Origin: a virus | DNA: 36,106 nucleotides | Virus record (IMG/VR): IMGVR_UViG_3300032287_004047 | Coordinates: 1 to 36,106 of that record | Reading direction: 5' to 3' (one strand) | Part shown: positions 23,947-32,600 of the stretch, piece by piece | How the letters are laid out: every line of letters begins with the position of its first letter | Numbering within the stretch: the stretch's first letter is position 1 | Program-made: the position numbers and the translations under genes | Notes under the pieces: generated by a model | Database searches by the model: none | Told to the model about the DNA's origin: nothing | The model's input: the letters and a program-made list of their open reading frames with translations, nothing else

Positions 23947-24780
23947 ATGAATACAATTGATGGAAACATACTATATCAGGCAATAGACCCTTTAACAAAA
24001 ACAGTTTCTCCCACATTTTATCAGCAATTTGAAAGCGTGGGGGAAGAAGTCCTTAATTTGTTTATAGAGTTAAAAACTGCGATGACTTCTAATTTTACAA
24101 GAAGAAACGAGAACATAGTTAATTTTTTTAGAAAATTAGACGGACAACTTCCAACTCTCCCAACTCCTTTTCAAAATTGGTTTAAAAAATTCTACAAAAA
24201 TAGATTGAGTCCTGAAGTTAAAGCATTAATACTAGAACAAGGACCGTTGAAATCATTGGATAAAAATTTCGCATTTGATTCAATGGCGGGAGTAGCGGAT
24301 GCTCTTAACTGGTACACCCCAAACAGCCTTCCACCGTGCAATACTTTTGGTCAAAAAGTACCATGCATAGGATCTGTTCCGAAAAATGTAAATAGTTCGG
24401 ATTTGGCACTATATGCATCTAAAATGACGAAGATAAGAATATGTAAAGATAGGGCCGTAAGCGCAGTTATTCCCAAAATAGCAACTCCAGATAAAGCCCA
24501 CGGACAACCTCTTGTGGGCGATTATGAGTTTCCAAAAAGAATGGCTAAAGTTGCGACAGAATACATGGGAAAAATACAAAAATTATTAGGGGAAAATTCG
24601 AAATATGTCATGGACAATTTCAAATTCAAACCAGCATCCAACAACCTTCAAACTGGTGCTCCCAACATTAAAATACCAACTCAAGTTGGGGACAAGGTTG
24701 TTAATACAACAATATTTGGTCAAACCGAAAAACAACTTATAGCTGGAAACCCATTCTTGCCTAAGAAGACGCTCGGCTAA
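23947..24780 (+). CDS. Unknown protein in the hub operon
   Basis: 277 residues, 2 bp after the hub-like gene and without a promoter, so part of the same transcript. The first 110 residues are mostly helical (EEVLNLFIELKTAMTSNFTRRNENIVNFFRKLDGQLPTLP and NWFKKFYKNRLSPEVKALIL). The middle has C132, C140 and C166 in a Pro/Asn-rich stretch. The C-terminus is polar with IKIPTQVGDKVVNTTIFGQ. I recognise no domain. Location suggests a baseplate hub-associated or hub-assembly protein (T4 gp28/gp29 occupy similar places), but nothing in the sequence proves it. The last 20 bp overlap the convergent small-terminase-like gene. Confidence 0.55.
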   Translation: MNTIDGNILYQAIDPLTKTVSPTFYQQFESVGEEVLNLFIELKTAMTSNFTRRNENIVNFFRKLDGQLPTLPTPFQNWFKKFYKNRLSPEVKALILEQGPLKSLDKNFAFDSMAGVADALNWYTPNSLPPCNTFGQKVPCIGSVPKNVNSSDLALYASKMTKIRICKDRAVSAVIPKIATPDKAHGQPLVGDYEFPKRMAKVATEYMGKIQKLLGENSKYVMDNFKFKPASNNLQTGAPNIKIPTQVGDKVVNTTIFGQTEKQLIAGNPFLPKKTLG

Positions 24781-25243
24781 ATTCAGCATCTACAATATCG
24801 CCGCTATCTTTTAGGAGTTTGAATATTTCATCTCTTGTCATCCTCAATCCTTTTGGGGAATCGTCCTCTATTTGAGTCAATTCCTTTTTACTCTCAATAT
24901 CCATTTGTTTTATTTCTTTGGATGTATTGATTTTCATTTTCGCAATTTGAATATCTTTCAAAATATTCATTGCACCGGAAACCCCCTTGAATATCTCTGC
25001 CAATGCTTCCACTTCATCTGATTGTGGATTTAATAATACGGTTTGTTTTATTTCACCTATTGCCTCTATACCACATTCAACAAGTTCTTTAGAATTTCTC
25101 AATATGAATTCTTCCAAGTCTTCGCTATAATTTTCCTTGTTTTCCTTTGCTTTTTCCTTTATAATACCCATCGATTGCTTGATCTTATCTGTCAAATCAT
25201 TTGATCCCAAAAAACCCGATAATGGTGAACCACTTGTAATCAT
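24761..25243 (-). CDS. 16: Small terminase candidate, gp16-like
   Basis: 160 residues from ATG 25243. Another in-frame ATG at 25249 abuts the late box with no spacing, while 25243 lies 6 nt from it, so 25243 was chosen. T4-type small terminases are about 160 residues with a central two-helix coiled coil. Here DLEEFILRNSKELVECGIEAI, a helix with QSDEVEALAEIFKGVSG and then AMNILKDIQIAKMKINTSKEIKQM reproduce the pattern (R-N, helix, EV-A, helix, L--iq---k) seen in gp16 homologues. The N- and C-termini are polar, as expected. gp16 recognises DNA and regulates the large subunit. It is on the opposite strand, about 10 kb from the large terminase. Pattern-based call. Confidence 0.6.
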   Translation of the reverse strand: MITSGSPLSGFLGSNDLTDKIKQSMGIIKEKAKENKENYSEDLEEFILRNSKELVECGIEAIGEIKQTVLLNPQSDEVEALAEIFKGVSGAMNILKDIQIAKMKINTSKEIKQMDIESKKELTQIEDDSPKGLRMTRDEIFKLLKDSGDIVDAEFSRASS

Positions 25244-25249
25244 TTTCAT

Positions 25250-25257
25250 TATTTAGT
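25250..25257 (-). promoter_or_regulatory. Reverse-strand late promoter box (ACTAAATA)
   Basis: On the reverse strand ACTAAATA lies 6 nt before ATG 25243. Its first base overlaps the -35 of the divergent dUTPase promoter. Confidence 0.55.
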
Positions 25258-25284
25258 TGACTGTTCAGGAAAACAATGTATCAT
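25257..25284 (+). promoter_or_regulatory. Sigma70-like promoter of the dUTPase/clamp-loader genes
   Basis: TTGACT (25257-25262), a 16-nt spacer and TATCAT (25279-25284) match the bacterial sigma70 consensus at 5 of 6 positions each. The expected start is about 25291, right at ATG 25292. It differs from the late boxes elsewhere, fitting early or middle expression of replication genes. Confidence 0.5.
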
Positions 25285-25291
25285 ATAGTAT

Positions 25292-25750
25292 ATGGAAAAA
25301 TCTATTCTTGACGATATCGAGAGACCAAAAATGGTTTTTGAGAAAACCCACCAAAATGCACAACTACCAAAAAAAGCACACCCCACCGATGTCGGTTGGG
25401 ATATTTTCGCAGTTGAGGATCAAACAATTCAACCCAATTCCTCTGCTGTTGTTAAAACTGGATTGAAACTCGCCTTCTTGGAAGAGGGGTATTGGATTAA
25501 AATAGAATCAAGATCCGGAATGGCATTTAAACACGATGTTATTGCATTTCAAGGAGTTATAGATAATTCTTATCGTGGAGAGATCGGGTTGAAGCTCTTC
25601 AACTTCTCCAGTAATCCTTATAATATCAAAACGGGAGATAGAGTTGCTCAAATAGCTATCAATTTTTCTCTAGTTGATTTTGGAGTTAGTTGGGGTAAAG
25701 TCGTGAATACTGATAGAGGATCTGGTGGATTCGGATCTACAGGAAAATAA
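25292..25750 (+). CDS. dut: Trimeric dUTP diphosphatase
   Basis: 152 residues with all five dUTPase motifs: DVGWDI (33-38), RSG (74-76), GVIDNSYRGE (88-97) with the catalytic Asp at D91, GDRVAQ (115-120) and the C-terminal RGSGGFGST (142-150), whose flexible arm closes over the active site. The enzyme converts dUTP to dUMP and pyrophosphate, keeping uracil out of phage DNA and supplying dUMP for thymidylate synthesis. It is normal length for a homotrimeric enzyme. It is followed 2 bp later by the clamp-loader gene, so the two form a small replication operon placed among virion genes, with its own sigma70-like promoter. Confidence 0.97.
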   Translation: MEKSILDDIERPKMVFEKTHQNAQLPKKAHPTDVGWDIFAVEDQTIQPNSSAVVKTGLKLAFLEEGYWIKIESRSGMAFKHDVIAFQGVIDNSYRGEIGLKLFNFSSNPYNIKTGDRVAQIAINFSLVDFGVSWGKVVNTDRGSGGFGSTGK

Positions 25751-25752
25751 TT

Positions 25753-26691
25753 ATGGATGTTAACGGAATGTGGTCTGAAAAATATAGACCAAATAAACTA
25801 GAAGATCTTGTATTGTCTGATGATGATAGAAAGATAATGGAAAAATTCATCAAGAATGATGAAATTCCTAATTTGTTGTTTTATGGAAATGCGGGAACTG
25901 GAAAAACAACTACTGGAAAGATATTAATAAGAGAACTTGATGCTGAGGATTTGTTTTTAAATTGTGCCGAAGTTGGAATTGATGAAGTTAGAATCACAAT
26001 TACAAGTTTCAGTAAAACAAAAAGTTTTAATGGTAAAAAGAAAATAGTTTTTCTGGATGAAATTGATTCAGCATCTCCTGCGGCTCAAAGAGGTCTTAGA
26101 AACACAATGGAGGAAAATGCCGCACATTGTAGGTATATTTTAACATCGAATTATATTCACAATGTAATAGTCCCTCTTCAATCAAGATGTCAAACGATTC
26201 AATTATCTCCTCCAATAAATCTAATTGTAAAAAGAATCAAGCATATCTTAGATCAAGAGTCCATTCAAATCGATGACCAAAACAAGGTAAAGCTGGTTCA
26301 TTCTATCAAGAAATTCTTTCCAGACATTAGAAAGACTATCAACGAGGTTCAAAAATACTGTAATAACGGAAAGTTAAACATTCCAGATATTTCCAGAGTT
26401 GATAATTTTGTTGAAAAAATTCTAGATCTTCTTTTCAAAAAGAAAATATTTGAATTGAGGCGTCACATTATCGAAAATGAGAACGATTTCAAAGGAGACT
26501 ACAATCTTCTAATGAAGGGTCTGTTTGATAGTGTTTGCGATATTCCATTATCGGAATCATTCAAAGAATCAAAGAAAAAGATGTGGCTAGTGACAATAGG
26601 AGAGTATATGTATAGATCATCCTTTGTTGTTGACCAAGAAATCAACTTTTATTGCTTGCTTGTTGCCATGAATGGCATTTTAGAAAGCTAA
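25753..26691 (+). CDS. 44: Sliding-clamp loader ATPase subunit, gp44-like
   Basis: 312 residues (T4 gp44 is 319). The N-terminus WSEKYRPNKLEDLVL is the RFC/gp44 hallmark. Walker A is GNAGTGKTT (45-53), Walker B LDEID (101-105), sensor 1 is ILTSNY (129-134) and the arginine finger is in SRC (144-146). All three AAA+ subdomains and the collar helices appear present. Four copies with gp62 load the gp45 ring clamp onto primed DNA using ATP. No gp62 or gp45 gene is next to it here, which differs from T4, where 45-44-62 are contiguous. The stop codon abuts the stop of the convergent reverse-strand gene with no gap and no visible terminator. Confidence 0.95.
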   Translation: MDVNGMWSEKYRPNKLEDLVLSDDDRKIMEKFIKNDEIPNLLFYGNAGTGKTTTGKILIRELDAEDLFLNCAEVGIDEVRITITSFSKTKSFNGKKKIVFLDEIDSASPAAQRGLRNTMEENAAHCRYILTSNYIHNVIVPLQSRCQTIQLSPPINLIVKRIKHILDQESIQIDDQNKVKLVHSIKKFFPDIRKTINEVQKYCNNGKLNIPDISRVDNFVEKILDLLFKKKIFELRRHIIENENDFKGDYNLLMKGLFDSVCDIPLSESFKESKKKMWLVTIGEYMYRSSFVVDQEINFYCLLVAMNGILES

Positions 26692-27309
26692 TTATTTCTT
26701 AGGGAGATAATTCTTTGTATAGTCCTTTTGACGGGAATATACTGAAGGGTCTTTAGCGTCTTCAGAGGGTGAAGATTTTATTTTAGTGTTTTGGCTTGGA
26801 AGGTATGTTTCGGAATTACTGTCCTTACCATTACCCAAATCAGTTGTTCTTGTTTGCCTAAAAGGATCTAGAAGGGCTTCTGCTCCTTTTTTGGTAGTTC
26901 CTAGCTCGGAAATATCAGTGGATGATTTATCGTCATATCTGAGAGAGTCTGGAACTGGTGCGAGATTTACACCAGTATCGAAATGTTCAAGAACCCTAAC
27001 TGGAACGGTGATGAAATCGTAGTATAGACCTGGCGCTTTTTCGAGAACAACATCAGCGATAAATTCGCTTCCCTCGTTGTACACGTTACCAGGTTGGTAG
27101 GAGGGTCTTACAGTCTTGATGCTGGAAATACGAATGTTTAGACCGCTATCAATAAATGATTTTACTTTATCAGCATAATTTGAACTTTGATTTTTGAAAA
27201 AATCGTCATCAAAGATGTTTTTCTTGAACTTAACCAAATCTCCAACAAGCAACCCTCCTCTGGTGAAGCGTTGAATTGCAGATTCATATAATTTTGCGAA
27301 TTTTCCCAT
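26692..27309 (-). CDS. Unknown protein, probably late-expressed
   Basis: 205 residues. The N-terminal 120 residues look folded: KFAKLYESAIQRFTRGGLLVGDLVKFKKN, then NIRISSIKTVRPSYQPG and EFIADVVLEKAPGLYYDFITVPVRVLEHF, a small mixed alpha/beta domain with a possible SH3-like barrel. The C-terminal 85 residues are Ser/Thr/Asp/Lys-rich and probably disordered. No enzymatic motif is seen. It has the best late promoter in the window (TATAAATA, 9 nt upstream), so it is probably a virion or assembly protein. It is convergent with gp44 and divergent from gp25. I do not recognise the family. Confidence 0.6.
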   Translation of the reverse strand: MGKFAKLYESAIQRFTRGGLLVGDLVKFKKNIFDDDFFKNQSSNYADKVKSFIDSGLNIRISSIKTVRPSYQPGNVYNEGSEFIADVVLEKAPGLYYDFITVPVRVLEHFDTGVNLAPVPDSLRYDDKSSTDISELGTTKKGAEALLDPFRQTRTTDLGNGKDSNSETYLPSQNTKIKSSPSEDAKDPSVYSRQKDYTKNYLPKK

Positions 27310-27318
27310 GATTAGAAT

Positions 27319-27326
27319 TATTTATA
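27319..27326 (-). promoter_or_regulatory. Reverse-strand late promoter box, exact T4 consensus (TATAAATA)
   Basis: On the reverse strand this is TATAAATA, the exact T4 late consensus, 9 nt before ATG 27309. It is divergent from the gp25 promoter. Confidence 0.7.
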
Positions 27327-27361
27327 TTTATCGTACATCTTTTTCAATCAAAATCCGCAAT

Positions 27362-27369
27362 CCTAAATA
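27362..27369 (+). promoter_or_regulatory. Late promoter box of the wedge operon (CCTAAATA)
   Basis: CCTAAATA lies 5 nt before the gp25 ATG at 27375. The following gp6 and 1155-residue genes have no box, so this may serve all three. Confidence 0.6.
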
Positions 27370-27374
27370 ATTAT

Positions 27375-27848
27375 ATGGCATCTATTGTAATAACGGATCT
27401 TAACAAGTTTCCAAATGAACGTGACTATACGTATAAGGATCTCGAATTGGATTTAGATATTTCTTATACAAAAAGCAATTCTTTAAATAGCTATAAGGAG
27501 CAGAGCGATATAGCTGGCGATTTGGACGTAGCTGCTATTAAAAACAGTATTTTCAATATATTCACGACCATGCCTGGTCAAAAAATACTTAATCCTGTGT
27601 TTGGATTAAATCTTTTATATTTTCTTTTCGACGGTATATCGTCCTCAAATGCAAGACTTCTTGGAGATACAATGCTCAAAGGTCTAAACAGGTTTGAACC
27701 AAGAATTAGAGTAGATTATATAAACGTCACAACCGATTTTGATAATCAACAATACACTATAGACCTGTTTTTATCCGTCCCATCGTTAAATATTACAGGA
27801 TTACAAGTCAAGGGAACCTTGGCTGAATCAGGATATTACTTCAACTAA
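27375..27848 (+). CDS. 25: Baseplate wedge protein, gp25-like (lysozyme-like fold)
   Basis: 157 residues (T4 gp25 is 132). The core contains DVAAIKNSIFNIFTTMPGQKILNPVFGLNLLYFLFD and the family-defining EPR motif in LNRFEPRIRVDYINV (108-110), then QYTIDLFLSVPS. gp25/gpW-family proteins bind the first sheath disc through a handshake with gp18 and connect it to the gp6 wedge; the EPR residues contact gp6. The gene heads the wedge operon 25-6-(gp7 position), the same neighbour order as in many T4-like and other contractile phages. gp6 starts 4 bp downstream. Confidence 0.95.
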   Translation: MASIVITDLNKFPNERDYTYKDLELDLDISYTKSNSLNSYKEQSDIAGDLDVAAIKNSIFNIFTTMPGQKILNPVFGLNLLYFLFDGISSSNARLLGDTMLKGLNRFEPRIRVDYINVTTDFDNQQYTIDLFLSVPSLNITGLQVKGTLAESGYYFN

Positions 27849-27852
27849 AATT

Positions 27853-29685
27853 ATGGCAGACAACTCAACAACAAACCAGAATTTCCCACTATCATTCAAT
27901 AGTTACGCCGCATTCGATGCTACATCTTTAAAAACATTGATGCAGCAAAGACTTATTGATGGTGGAGTATTTACTGATCAAATCTTTGAAGGTTCTAATT
28001 TTAACAGTTTGTTGGATGTTATAGCATACAGCTATCACGTATTGTTGTTTTATTTGAACAGAACCGCAAGTGAGGCTTCATTTTCAAATGCACAACTCTA
28101 CGAAAACATAAACAGGATTGTTAAACTTTTAAATTACAATCCAATAGGAATACAAACAGCTGTATTATCCTTTTCAGCAGTAGCAACTGATGAATTGGCT
28201 CAATCGACATATACAATACCTAAATACGCGTATTTTACAGTAAATAATGTGAATTATTCTTTTGCAGAAGATATAACTTTCACAAAATCAACAATAGATG
28301 CCCAAACATTAAACGATTTAAATGAGTCTTCGCTCTTATATCAGGGGTCTTTCGTCGAATATCCAATCTACGTAGCGACAGGAGAAGAGTTTGAAGAGTT
28401 TAACATAGTTTCTGTTGATATGGAAGGAAACAATGATTTAATAGATCACAATTTAATACATGTTTATGTGAAATCCAATAATGGAAACTGGAAGCAATAT
28501 TCCAACACAAACAGTTTATATTTGGAAAGTGCGATATCTGAAACATACGAATTAAGGCTTAATGAAAATCAAAGGTATTCTATAAAATTCGGAAACGGTG
28601 TGACTGGAAAAAAATTAAATTCTGGTGATTTTGTTGCTATTTATTTTCTAAAAAGCGATGGTCCAAGTGGAGAAGTGGGGCCGAACGTTTTGGACGGTAC
28701 TAGGCTTTTCTTATATAATTCAGACCTTTATTCTGAAATAATGAACGAGATAAGACCGACAGGAATGAATATGTTGACTTTTAATGATGCCGTTCAATTA
28801 AATTTCACAAACAATCTCCCTTCATCCAAATTCACGTATCAAGAAGACTCGAAAAGTATAAAAAACAATGCAAGAAATACTTATAAAACACAATATAGAC
28901 TTGTAAACGCTTCTGATTTTGAAAATTACATCAAAAAGAATTTTGCAAATTTAATTCAAGATGTTAAGGTTGTCAATAACGAAAGTTACGTCAATGAACA
29001 TTTGGAATACTTGAATAAAATAGGATTATCCAAGCCAAATTTGGATAGCAGAATTCTTTTCAATCAAATTAATTTTTCAAATTCATGTAATTTCAACAAT
29101 GTAAATGTATATTGCATTCCCAAAATTCCACAAAACGAAATTTCCAATATAAACAAATTTTTGAGTATTGGGTTGAAAAATAAAATAAAAAGCTCAATTG
29201 AAACAATAAAAGTACTCACTTCTGAAATTGTATTTCAAGATCCCGTATATATGGCCTTTGGTTTGGGAGTTTCTTCTCTGGAAGAATTAAACAATAAAAA
29301 TCTTTATCCCGAAATAGTCGATGAAACTATTCTTAAAATTAAAAAGAAAACACAAGCATTTACGAGCGATAGTTTAATGATAGAGAATATTGTTAATATA
29401 TTCAAAAATTATTTCGATGACCAAACATTAGGTAAGAAAATAGACATAGAATATCTCACCACTCAATTATTCTCAGTTAATGGAGTGGATTCTTTTTCAA
29501 CCGAAAGATCAGTAAACGGCCAAACGATAAGCGTCAACGGAATAAGTTTTCTCTCATATAATCCGATATATTTTGGACCAGATGAAGATATTTCTATAGT
29601 AACCCAATCTCTTGTCCTCCCATTCTTCAAAGCGGCTTACTTTGTTGATTACGAAAAATTAAAAAATAGCATTTCTATTGAATAA
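27853..29685 (+). CDS. 6: Baseplate wedge protein, gp6-like
   Basis: 610 residues (T4 gp6 is 660). The N-terminal NFNSLLDVIAYSYHVLLFYLNRTASEASFSNAQLYENINRIVKLLNYNP is the characteristic helical start of gp6/gpJ-type wedge proteins. It is followed by a beta-rich region with YTIPKYAYFTVNNVNYSF and NQRYSIKFGNGVTGKKLNSGDFVAIYFLKSDG, the 'f.G.g..G..p..G..i...y' gpJ motif. The middle contains YRLVNASDFENYIKKNF, also family-typical. gp6 dimers form the continuous inner ring of the baseplate that holds the wedges together. It lies between gp25 and the large PKD/propeller protein, in operon. Confidence 0.93.
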   Translation: MADNSTTNQNFPLSFNSYAAFDATSLKTLMQQRLIDGGVFTDQIFEGSNFNSLLDVIAYSYHVLLFYLNRTASEASFSNAQLYENINRIVKLLNYNPIGIQTAVLSFSAVATDELAQSTYTIPKYAYFTVNNVNYSFAEDITFTKSTIDAQTLNDLNESSLLYQGSFVEYPIYVATGEEFEEFNIVSVDMEGNNDLIDHNLIHVYVKSNNGNWKQYSNTNSLYLESAISETYELRLNENQRYSIKFGNGVTGKKLNSGDFVAIYFLKSDGPSGEVGPNVLDGTRLFLYNSDLYSEIMNEIRPTGMNMLTFNDAVQLNFTNNLPSSKFTYQEDSKSIKNNARNTYKTQYRLVNASDFENYIKKNFANLIQDVKVVNNESYVNEHLEYLNKIGLSKPNLDSRILFNQINFSNSCNFNNVNVYCIPKIPQNEISNINKFLSIGLKNKIKSSIETIKVLTSEIVFQDPVYMAFGLGVSSLEELNNKNLYPEIVDETILKIKKKTQAFTSDSLMIENIVNIFKNYFDDQTLGKKIDIEYLTTQLFSVNGVDSFSTERSVNGQTISVNGISFLSYNPIYFGPDEDISIVTQSLVLPFFKAAYFVDYEKLKNSISIE

Positions 29686-29687
29686 TT

Positions 29688-32600
29688 ATGTTAAGCGAAT
29701 CTGATGTAAGAATAGTTTGCAAAGTATTTGATGATGCTAAGGCACCGGAATATTTCGAGGCTTATACTGTAGATGCCACTAGCTTCTACTTTTCATTAAG
29801 CTGGAGTCCTAATTACACAAATAGAAACTTTTATACAAATAATAATGTAATTTGGGATTTCGGAGATGGTACGAATTATACTGGTGCATCCGCTAAACAT
29901 TTTTATAAATTCTCAGGTCTTTACAATACAACTGCCACTCTTTTTGATAAAAACGGAGAATCTCAAACCATATCTTTATCCGAACAATTAACAGCAAACA
30001 ATGTGTTTCCAGATTACATATATCTTCACCCATTGGACTCCGAGGGTTATTCCTATTTTCTTCAATCCGGAAAACCCAGTAATCAAATAGTTGTAACAAG
30101 ATATAATTCTTGGCAAAATGAACATTTTCTAGCTCAAAATAATTATACGATTAATTTATATGCATCGGGATGTAATAGCGGATACATGTCACTATCGTCT
30201 TATTATTCACAAAAATACAGCCATTTGAAACCTTATCATGGATTTGTGAGTGTATTCACAAACGAAAACAATTATCTTCAAACAAAGATGGTTGAAAGTA
30301 CAAGAACAAATTCCGTATCTGTTTATGCTGTTCCTTATAACACCGGAAGGTTAAATGAAGACTGGAGTATAAAATTTAATTTTTATAATCAATATGTTGA
30401 AGGCTCTTCATTTGTGGGTTCAAGTGGAACCAATAAAGATTTGGATTATGTTTATTTTATAGATCAAAAACCATCTGGAAGTAGACCAAATCAAGTAGAC
30501 ATACTTTACGCTTCTTTTGATTCTAAAAATTTCAATGATAGAGATATTGATAGAAAAGAATTAAGCGGTCTTTTTAAAAAATATGATCAAGGATATTTAA
30601 ATTTGCCGTGGTCCGCTCAAATATTGAAATCTATTTTTAATCCAGTTGGAAGTTTGAGAATAACAAGCAACGGTATATCTGTTGAAGGCAATAACACTAC
30701 AATTGGAAGTGTGTCTGGACAATTAGTATACCCCTTCGATATATATCCGATTAAATGGGCCGATACAAATATTCCATTTGTTATAACATTCAAGGATTTG
30801 GAAAATTATAGCGTTAAGACTTACGATCCCATTTACAATTATCACTCTGGAACATTCAACGATAAATTAAACGATGTTAATTTAAAACTTGTAAAAATAG
30901 TCAACGGGCAATTAAGCGCGGTTGAATTAAAAGATGCGGTTTTCAAGAAAAACGATAAAGTTCCACAATATAATAATTCTCCATATTTCGCAGGTACAGT
31001 TTCTTATCCATATGATACAAGTGTTGTTGCTATTTCCGCTACAATTAAAGTTTTAGACACTCCTGTTCCTAAAAACTTCACCATATATGGATATTTAGCA
31101 CAACTTGGACTTCCCAAAATAAAAAGATACGAAAAAATAAACGTGTTTGATCATTGCGGAACATCTGAATTAGAGTTTTATTACGACAAAAACCTATCGA
31201 CACTAACAGAAACATCCACAGCAAATATGCATGTTTGTTTTTCTCCATACAAATTTTTGGATAAAAGCAAAGAAAACTACGTGTTTATATTGGATCCGGA
31301 TAATGAAAGAATATTCAAAACCGATGTTGCAGGAAACATGGTATCTACAATAACACTTTCGTCGATTCAATATCAACCTAATTCTTTAAATGCTCCTGTT
31401 CAATATTCTTTATTAAGCGAATATGGTGTGGCTTCACCATCATGGTGCTGCACAGATAAAAACGGAAATGCATATGTTACGTTGGCGGATAACATATCCG
31501 CTATTAAAATAAATTATTCCACAGATATTGTTAGTAGGCTTTATGTTCCTCCTTTACAAAACATGGAATTATATAATAGCGAATATTATATGAATTCAGC
31601 GTATATGGGATTTGTTGGGGAGAACACGATAATTCCAAGCAGCATAGATGTTGATGATGAAGACAATGTTTACGTCGCATACACCCACCCTCTTTCAAAT
31701 TTCATATGCAAATATTCCAACAACGGAGCACTGTTGAATGAAATATATTTTAATAAAATGGAAGTTCCACAAGAAATAATAGTGGATGCTAATAAAAATA
31801 TTTGGGTAGGAATTGAAAATATAAATTCATCATCTTCTATTAATTCTGAAAGAGATGATATTGTTTATTTTATAAACGGAAAAACCTTTCAAAAAACAAT
31901 TGTGAGAGGAATAGAGGGATTCGGAACAATGACAATAGATTCCAATCAAAACGTTTACGTTCTTCACAAAACAAATACCGTGTCGAAAATAGATTCCGTA
32001 ACAAAGGTAAAAACTGATTATATTTTTGGATCGATTGGAGATCAGGATTATTATTTAAAAGATATCGGAGCTATCGCAACAGATACTTCCGGTGAACTTT
32101 GGGTCGTTAACAACGTAGATGGCATGTTGTATTTTGCAGATACATATAATTTAACAAAATCATTATCATCTCTCCCGTCCGAGAAATTAAAAGATTTGAG
32201 TCTAAGACCGATTCAAAACATGCAAGCAGTCTATGCGACACTTGGAGATTGGACTGGATTTAGATGGATAAACAAATTTATTAAAACAGAAATACCTGAA
32301 CCAAGAACCGTTACAGGATTAAGTACATATTTCGATATATCAAAACCAACTCCAACCGTAATAAAATATGGAGAAGAATTTGACAATCTAACACAATTGA
32401 AATCATATATCCTTCAAGAATCATTATTCGATAAGAAAGTATTACTAGATGATTTTGTTGGGCAAATTTTAGGAAAAGATCAAAATGTGGAAGAAATTGG
32501 AAAAGTTATATATGAAAAAATAACAAATTTTGTAGAAAATAATGCCGATATAGATACTTGTAATTTGCAGCAACTTATGTCATTTGCGGACGAGACAGGA

